Shown here: piece after piece, positions 61,137 to 64,000 of the stretch
Numbering within the stretch: position 1 is the first letter of the stretch
Layout: every line of letters starts with the position of its first letter
Assembly: GCF_023073915.1 (NCBI RefSeq)
Contig: NZ_JADPKK010000019.1
Coordinates: 248,001 to 312,000 of the forward strand
Source: Bradyrhizobium sp. 149
GTDB taxonomy: Bacteria > Pseudomonadota > Alphaproteobacteria > Rhizobiales > Xanthobacteraceae
Reading direction: 5' to 3'
Length of the DNA stretch: 64,000 bases
Translations under genes and position numbers: made by a program
The notes under the pieces: model-generated
What the model was told of the DNA's origin: nothing
Seen by the model: only the letters and a program-made list of their open reading frames with translations
Database searches by the model: none

Positions 61137-61490
61137 TCATTGCGCGCCAAGATCGAATGCCATCACCGTGCGTGTTTTACCGAGGTATTCGAGCTGCTCG
61201 ATCGCTTGCCAGCCGCGTGAAGCATAGTAGCTCGGCAAGGTCCCCGACGTGTAGAGATATAGCCGAGGGTAGCCGAGTTTCGCGGCGCAAGTGGCAGCAG
61301 CATCGATGAGAGCATTTCCAACCCCTCGACCGCGCGCTGTGTCATGAACGAACAGCTGCGCCATCCATGGCGAAAGCGCAGGGCGCATCGTCATCTCACT
61401 AGAGAGCAGATTGACTGAGCCGAGAAATGTCGCACCTCGCCGAGCGACAAGAACCAGCGGCAATTGACGCGAGCGAGCCGTGCAGCAGAG
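61137..61490 (-). pseudogene. GNAT acetyltransferase, 5'-truncated
   Basis: The frame contains the GNAT core: PLVLVARRGATFLGSVNLLS, then QLFVHDTARGRGVGNALIDA with the acetyl-CoA loop RGRGVG, and LYLYTSGTLPSYYASRGW. The first 35-40 residues of a normal GNAT are missing and are replaced by unrelated sequence that overlaps the thioesterase remnant. Any protein made from 61595 would have a nonsense start, so it is probably inactive. Confidence 0.65.
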
Positions 61491-61510
61491 AAACTGCTCG
61501 TACGCAGTAG

Positions 61511-61602
61511 CGCGAGATGGCTCTGCACGCCGAGCTCGTCGATGCGCATGGCATCGTAGTTGCCGATGCAACGGCACGGCTGCGCATTCTTGCACAAAAG
61601 TA
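61511..61602 (+). pseudogene. Thioesterase 3'-end remnant, copy 2
   Basis: MALHAELVDAHGIVVADA and then TARLRILAQK, ending at TAG 61600-61602, is closely similar to copy 1 at 61017-61105. A stop codon at 61508-61510 precedes it in frame, so only 30 codons remain. Confidence 0.5.
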
Positions 61603-61712
61603 GAGTTACGCAGCCGCGGAGCTCATGCTCGTCATTGCGAGCGACTTGTTCTGCTCGAAGAGCGGCGGCGGAAGCGAAGCGATCACGGCATAGAGGGGCG
61701 CTGCATTCGCAG

Positions 61713-61825
61713 CTCGCGTGTCCCGGACGCGCTGCAGCGTTCTTACGCTGCTGCGCAGAAGCGGAATCCAGCGCCGGACGATGCTTCGCATCGCCGGGGG
61801 CGCTGCGCTGCGTCCGGGGCACGAA
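61713..61825. repeat. Long palindromic repeat, copy B (CCGGACGCGCTGCAGCG family)
   Basis: CCCGGACGCGCTGCAGCG, TTACGCTGCTGCGCAGA and the right arm GCGCTGCGCTGCGTCCGGGG match copy A at 21301-21439, with a shorter middle. It lies in the decayed patch before DUF3126. A lone GTCATTGCGAGCG arm of another family sits just upstream, near 61633. Confidence 0.7.
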
Positions 61826-61846
61826 GCCGAAGTCTCCGTGTAACAA

Positions 61847-62065
61847 CTATTCCTGATCGACGAGATCGTCCTCGAGGATCGCCATCTGGAACTGGAACGA
61901 GCGATCATCGTCCTCGTCGTCGACGAAGAGCACGCCGATGAATTCCTCGCCGATATAGACCTCGGCGGAATCATCCTTCTTCGGCCGCGGCACGACGCGG
62001 ATCTTGGAATTGCCGAATACGCGTTTCAGATACGCGTCGAGCTTTCTTACTTCCTTGACGTCCAC
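61847..62065 (-). CDS. DUF3126 family protein
   Basis: A 72-residue acidic protein that matches the DUF3126 family: KEVRKLDAYLKRVFGNSKI, the block IRVVPRPKKDDSAEVYIGEE and FIGVLFVDDEDDDRSFQFQM. Members are small alphaproteobacterial proteins often next to cysE; function is unknown. It lies downstream of cysE on the same strand, with a terminator hairpin between them. Confidence 0.85.
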   Translation of the reverse strand: MDVKEVRKLDAYLKRVFGNSKIRVVPRPKKDDSAEVYIGEEFIGVLFVDDEDDDRSFQFQMAILEDDLVDQE

Positions 62066-62155
62066 GGCAAGTCTCCAATCGAAATCTGGGTTGGCGGGGT
62101 TTTAGGACGAGACGCGACGAACCGCCAGCATGAATCGCCAAAGAATTTGGGACGA

Positions 62156-62177
62156 AAGGGCCGGAAATCCGGCCCTT
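62156..62177 (-). terminator. Hairpin after cysE
   Basis: AAGGGCCGGA and TCCGGCCCTT form a perfect 10-bp stem with a 2-base loop. On the minus strand it starts 22 bp after the cysE stop and is followed by TCGTCC, with little T run, so it may only partly stop transcription before DUF3126. Confidence 0.6.
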
Positions 62178-62199
62178 CTGACAAGCTCAAAGCTCCGTC

Positions 62200-63024
62200 T
62201 CACAGTCCCATGGCGTTGATCATCTGATCCATGGTGCGCGACGGCTCGGCGCAGCCGGCTTCGCCGACCACCTTGGCAGGCACGCCAGCGACTGTAACGT
62301 TGTGCGGCACGGGCTTGACCACGACCGAGCCCGCCGCGATGCGCGCGCAATGACCGATCTCGATGTTGCCAAGGATCTTTGCGCCGGCGCCGATCAGGAC
62401 GCCGTGACGGATCTTCGGATGGCGGTCCTCATTCTCCTTGCCGGTGCCGCCCAGCGTGACGCCATGCAGGATCGAGACGTCGTCCTCGATGAGCGCCGTC
62501 TCACCGCAGACGAAACCGGTGGCGTGATCGAGAAAGATGCCGCGGCCGATCCGTGCGGCGGGATTGATGTCGGTCTGGAACACCGCAGACGCCCGGCTCT
62601 GCAGATAATACGCAAAATCCTTGCGACCCTTCAGATAGAGCCAATGCGCGAGGCGATGGGTCTGGATGGCATGGAAGCCCTTGAAATAGAGCAAGGGATC
62701 GATGAAGCGCGAGGTCGCGGGGTCGCGGTCGTAGACGGCGACGAGATCGGCGCGGAAGGCGTTGCCGAGATCTGGATCGTCGCGCAGCGCCTCGTCATAG
62801 GTCTGGCGCACGAGATCGCCCGACAGCGCGGAGTGATCGAGACGGTCGGCGACACGATGGATCACCGCATCTTCCAGACGGCTGTGATGCAGCACCGTCG
62901 AATAGATGAAGGTCGCAAGCTCCGGCTCGCGATGGACGATGTCCTCCGCCTCGCCGCGGACCCGATCCCAGATCGGATCAAGCGTTGCGAGCTTTCCTCC
63001 CGGATTGACCTGATGCACTGCCAT
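62200..63024 (-). CDS. cysE: Serine O-acetyltransferase
   Basis: Makes O-acetylserine from serine and acetyl-CoA, the committed step of cysteine synthesis. The 274-residue protein has the N-terminal helical domain and a left-handed beta-helix with GIFLDHATGFVCGETA, VSILHGVTLGGTG and the C-terminal loop. The catalytic His residues are in DHATG and LHGVTLGG. ATG 63024 is used. DUF3126 follows on the same strand. Confidence 0.95.
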   Translation of the reverse strand: MAVHQVNPGGKLATLDPIWDRVRGEAEDIVHREPELATFIYSTVLHHSRLEDAVIHRVADRLDHSALSGDLVRQTYDEALRDDPDLGNAFRADLVAVYDRDPATSRFIDPLLYFKGFHAIQTHRLAHWLYLKGRKDFAYYLQSRASAVFQTDINPAARIGRGIFLDHATGFVCGETALIEDDVSILHGVTLGGTGKENEDRHPKIRHGVLIGAGAKILGNIEIGHCARIAAGSVVVKPVPHNVTVAGVPAKVVGEAGCAEPSRTMDQMINAMGL

Positions 63025-63298
63025 GAGATCTGCTCTTTCGAATTGGCTCGTTTCGCTGGTTCTATAACACAGTCTAGCCGACAAAGTCCTGACGGGCTTG
63101 CCTGAGAGTGAACAGTGCGTTGCCCCGCGAAAGCATGCCAACCCGTTGAATCACAACAATTCTTCTGACGCTCCAGGCAGCAAGGTCGGCTCAAAATGGT
63201 CAGGGTTTTGCCGAATTCAAGCCTGGCGGCGTCAAACTATTGGTGAATTCCGCCTCAACGACTATTGCGGGCATGGTCCGAGTGAGGACGGAGCGGAT

Positions 63299-64000
63299 TT
63301 GACCAGCACCACCGATCATTTGCGCGCGGCCGCCGCGGGCTCATTCTGGCCGCGGCTGGCCGCGATGGCCTTGCCGCTTCTGTTGATCGCGCCGGCGTTC
63401 TGGAATGGCTATCCGCTGTTGCAATGGGATACCGGCGGCTATCTGGCGCGCTGGTACGAGGGCTATCTCGTCCCGAGCCGCTCCACCGTATTCGGCATCT
63501 ATCTGCACTATGGCGAGAGTTCTGGTTTCTGGATCAACCTCGCGGTCCAGTCGCTGGCGACGCTGTGGCTGGTGCAGCTCACTTTGCGCGTGCTCGGCCT
63601 GATGCAGACGTTCCGCTTCGTCGCGATCAGCCTGCTTCTGATCCTGTCGACTGCGCTGCCCTGGCTCGCGAGCATGCTGCTGACCGACATTTTCGCCGGA
63701 TTGGGGGTGCTGTCGCTGTTCCTGCTGGTGGTCGGTGGACAGCGGACCTCGGCGCTCGAAAAAAACTCGCTGTTCGTCTTCACCGCCTTTGCTGCCGCGA
63801 CCCACAGCGCCACGCTCGGCGTGCTGCTCGGGCTCTGCGTCGCCGGCTGGATGGCGCGGCCGTTGCTGGGGCGCCGGCTTCCCATCGCCGGATTGGCTCA
63901 AGCGAGCCTCACCATCGTCGCCGGCGGCCTGATGCTGATGTCGGCGAACCATGCCTTGTCGGGCAAATGGACCTGGACGCCCGGCGGCTATGGCGTTGCG
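63299..64000 (+). CDS. Membrane protein, N-terminal part (cut by window edge)
   Basis: The frame opens at TTG 63299, with GGAG eight bases upstream, and is still open at the right edge, giving 234 codons. At least five hydrophobic segments are visible (LAAMALPLLLIAPAFWNGYP, FRFVAISLLLILSTALP, LLTDIFAGLGVLSLFLLVVG, and others). The WDTGGYLARWYEGYLVPSRS motif after helix 1 has the look of a multi-pass glycosyltransferase or polysaccharide-related membrane protein, but I cannot assign a family. Confidence 0.7.
   Translation, partial: MTSTTDHLRAAAAGSFWPRLAAMALPLLLIAPAFWNGYPLLQWDTGGYLARWYEGYLVPSRSTVFGIYLHYGESSGFWINLAVQSLATLWLVQLTLRVLGLMQTFRFVAISLLLILSTALPWLASMLLTDIFAGLGVLSLFLLVVGGQRTSALEKNSLFVFTAFAAATHSATLGVLLGLCVAGWMARPLLGRRLPIAGLAQASLTIVAGGLMLMSANHALSGKWTWTPGGYGVA

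Noticed and set aside
1..64000. tRNA, rRNA, CRISPR, prophage or transposase genes
   Set aside because: I looked for cloverleaf-like segments, regular short direct repeats with spacers, and integrase or transposase motifs in the translations and found none.

Overview
The window is high-GC alphaproteobacterial chromosome. Gene content points to Bradyrhizobium or a close relative in the Nitrobacteraceae: a phasin, a PAS_5 protein, DUF2336 and DUF3126 proteins, a bacterial transglutaminase-like cysteine peptidase, a Bug-type binding protein, CtrA boxes, EcfG-type promoters and many palindromic intergenic repeats. Genus is inferred from this content and was not tested by alignment. It reads as core or ordinary accessory chromosome. 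I see no prophage, integrase, transposase, CRISPR array, rRNA or tRNA.

Layout. 1-4.5 kb: end of a serine hydrolase, an S10 carboxypeptidase, NAD kinase, then a single-domain response regulator paired with an HPt protein. 4.6-13.5 kb: DUF2336 protein, a lytic transglycosylase behind a perfect CtrA box, folE-hisI, an IscU/SufU-like scaffold, a ClpP-like exported protein, yidD, a 70-residue membrane peptide behind an EcfG-type promoter, and an amino-acid permease with an exported partner. 13.7-21.1 kb: exported alpha/beta hydrolase, MFS exporter, thrS, nitroreductase and a beta-lactamase-fold esterase. 21.1-22.3 kb is a gene-free cluster of intergenic repeats. 22.3-32.7 kb: LysR with a divergent quinone oxidoreductase, patatin phospholipase, CBS protein, rhomboid protease behind a putative structured RNA, PAS_5 protein, Crp/Fnr regulator, phasin and a small exported repeat protein. 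32.8-45.2 kb: GNAT, DbpA-type RNA helicase, cupin, VOC protein, a zinc alcohol dehydrogenase followed by a frameshifted DUF5680 gene, two MFS transporters, tandem PilZ, transglutaminase-like peptidase and CYTH-CHAD protein. 45.4-49.1 kb: IclR regulator with a Bug binding protein, and an FAD oxidoreductase fused to a Rieske domain. 49.3-55.1 kb: GntR regulator divergent from a complete PotABCD-like ABC operon ending in a hydantoin/Asp-Glu-type racemase. 55.3-64 kb: small envelope proteins, a putative sRNA, an Rmf-like protein, a PAS sensor without an output domain, gamma carbonic anhydrase, a decayed thioesterase/GNAT patch, DUF3126, cysE, and the start of a membrane protein cut by the window edge.

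Main points of interest. The ABC-racemase operon has a near-consensus sigma-54 promoter and a palindromic operator in front of the divergent GntR gene, which suggests nitrogen-controlled uptake of a ureide- or hydantoin-like compound. Two intergenic regions look like independent small-RNA genes: 55,850-55,979 (CRP-like site, -10 box, hairpins, strong terminator) and 28,818-29,043 (CtrA box, promoter, folded RNA and terminator abutting the rhomboid start). Three exact TTAA-N7-TTAA CtrA boxes tie several genes to the cell-cycle regulator. Decay marks are the frameshifted DUF5680 gene, the duplicated thioesterase 3' ends around a 5'-truncated acetyltransferase, and a GntR fragment at 47.4 kb.
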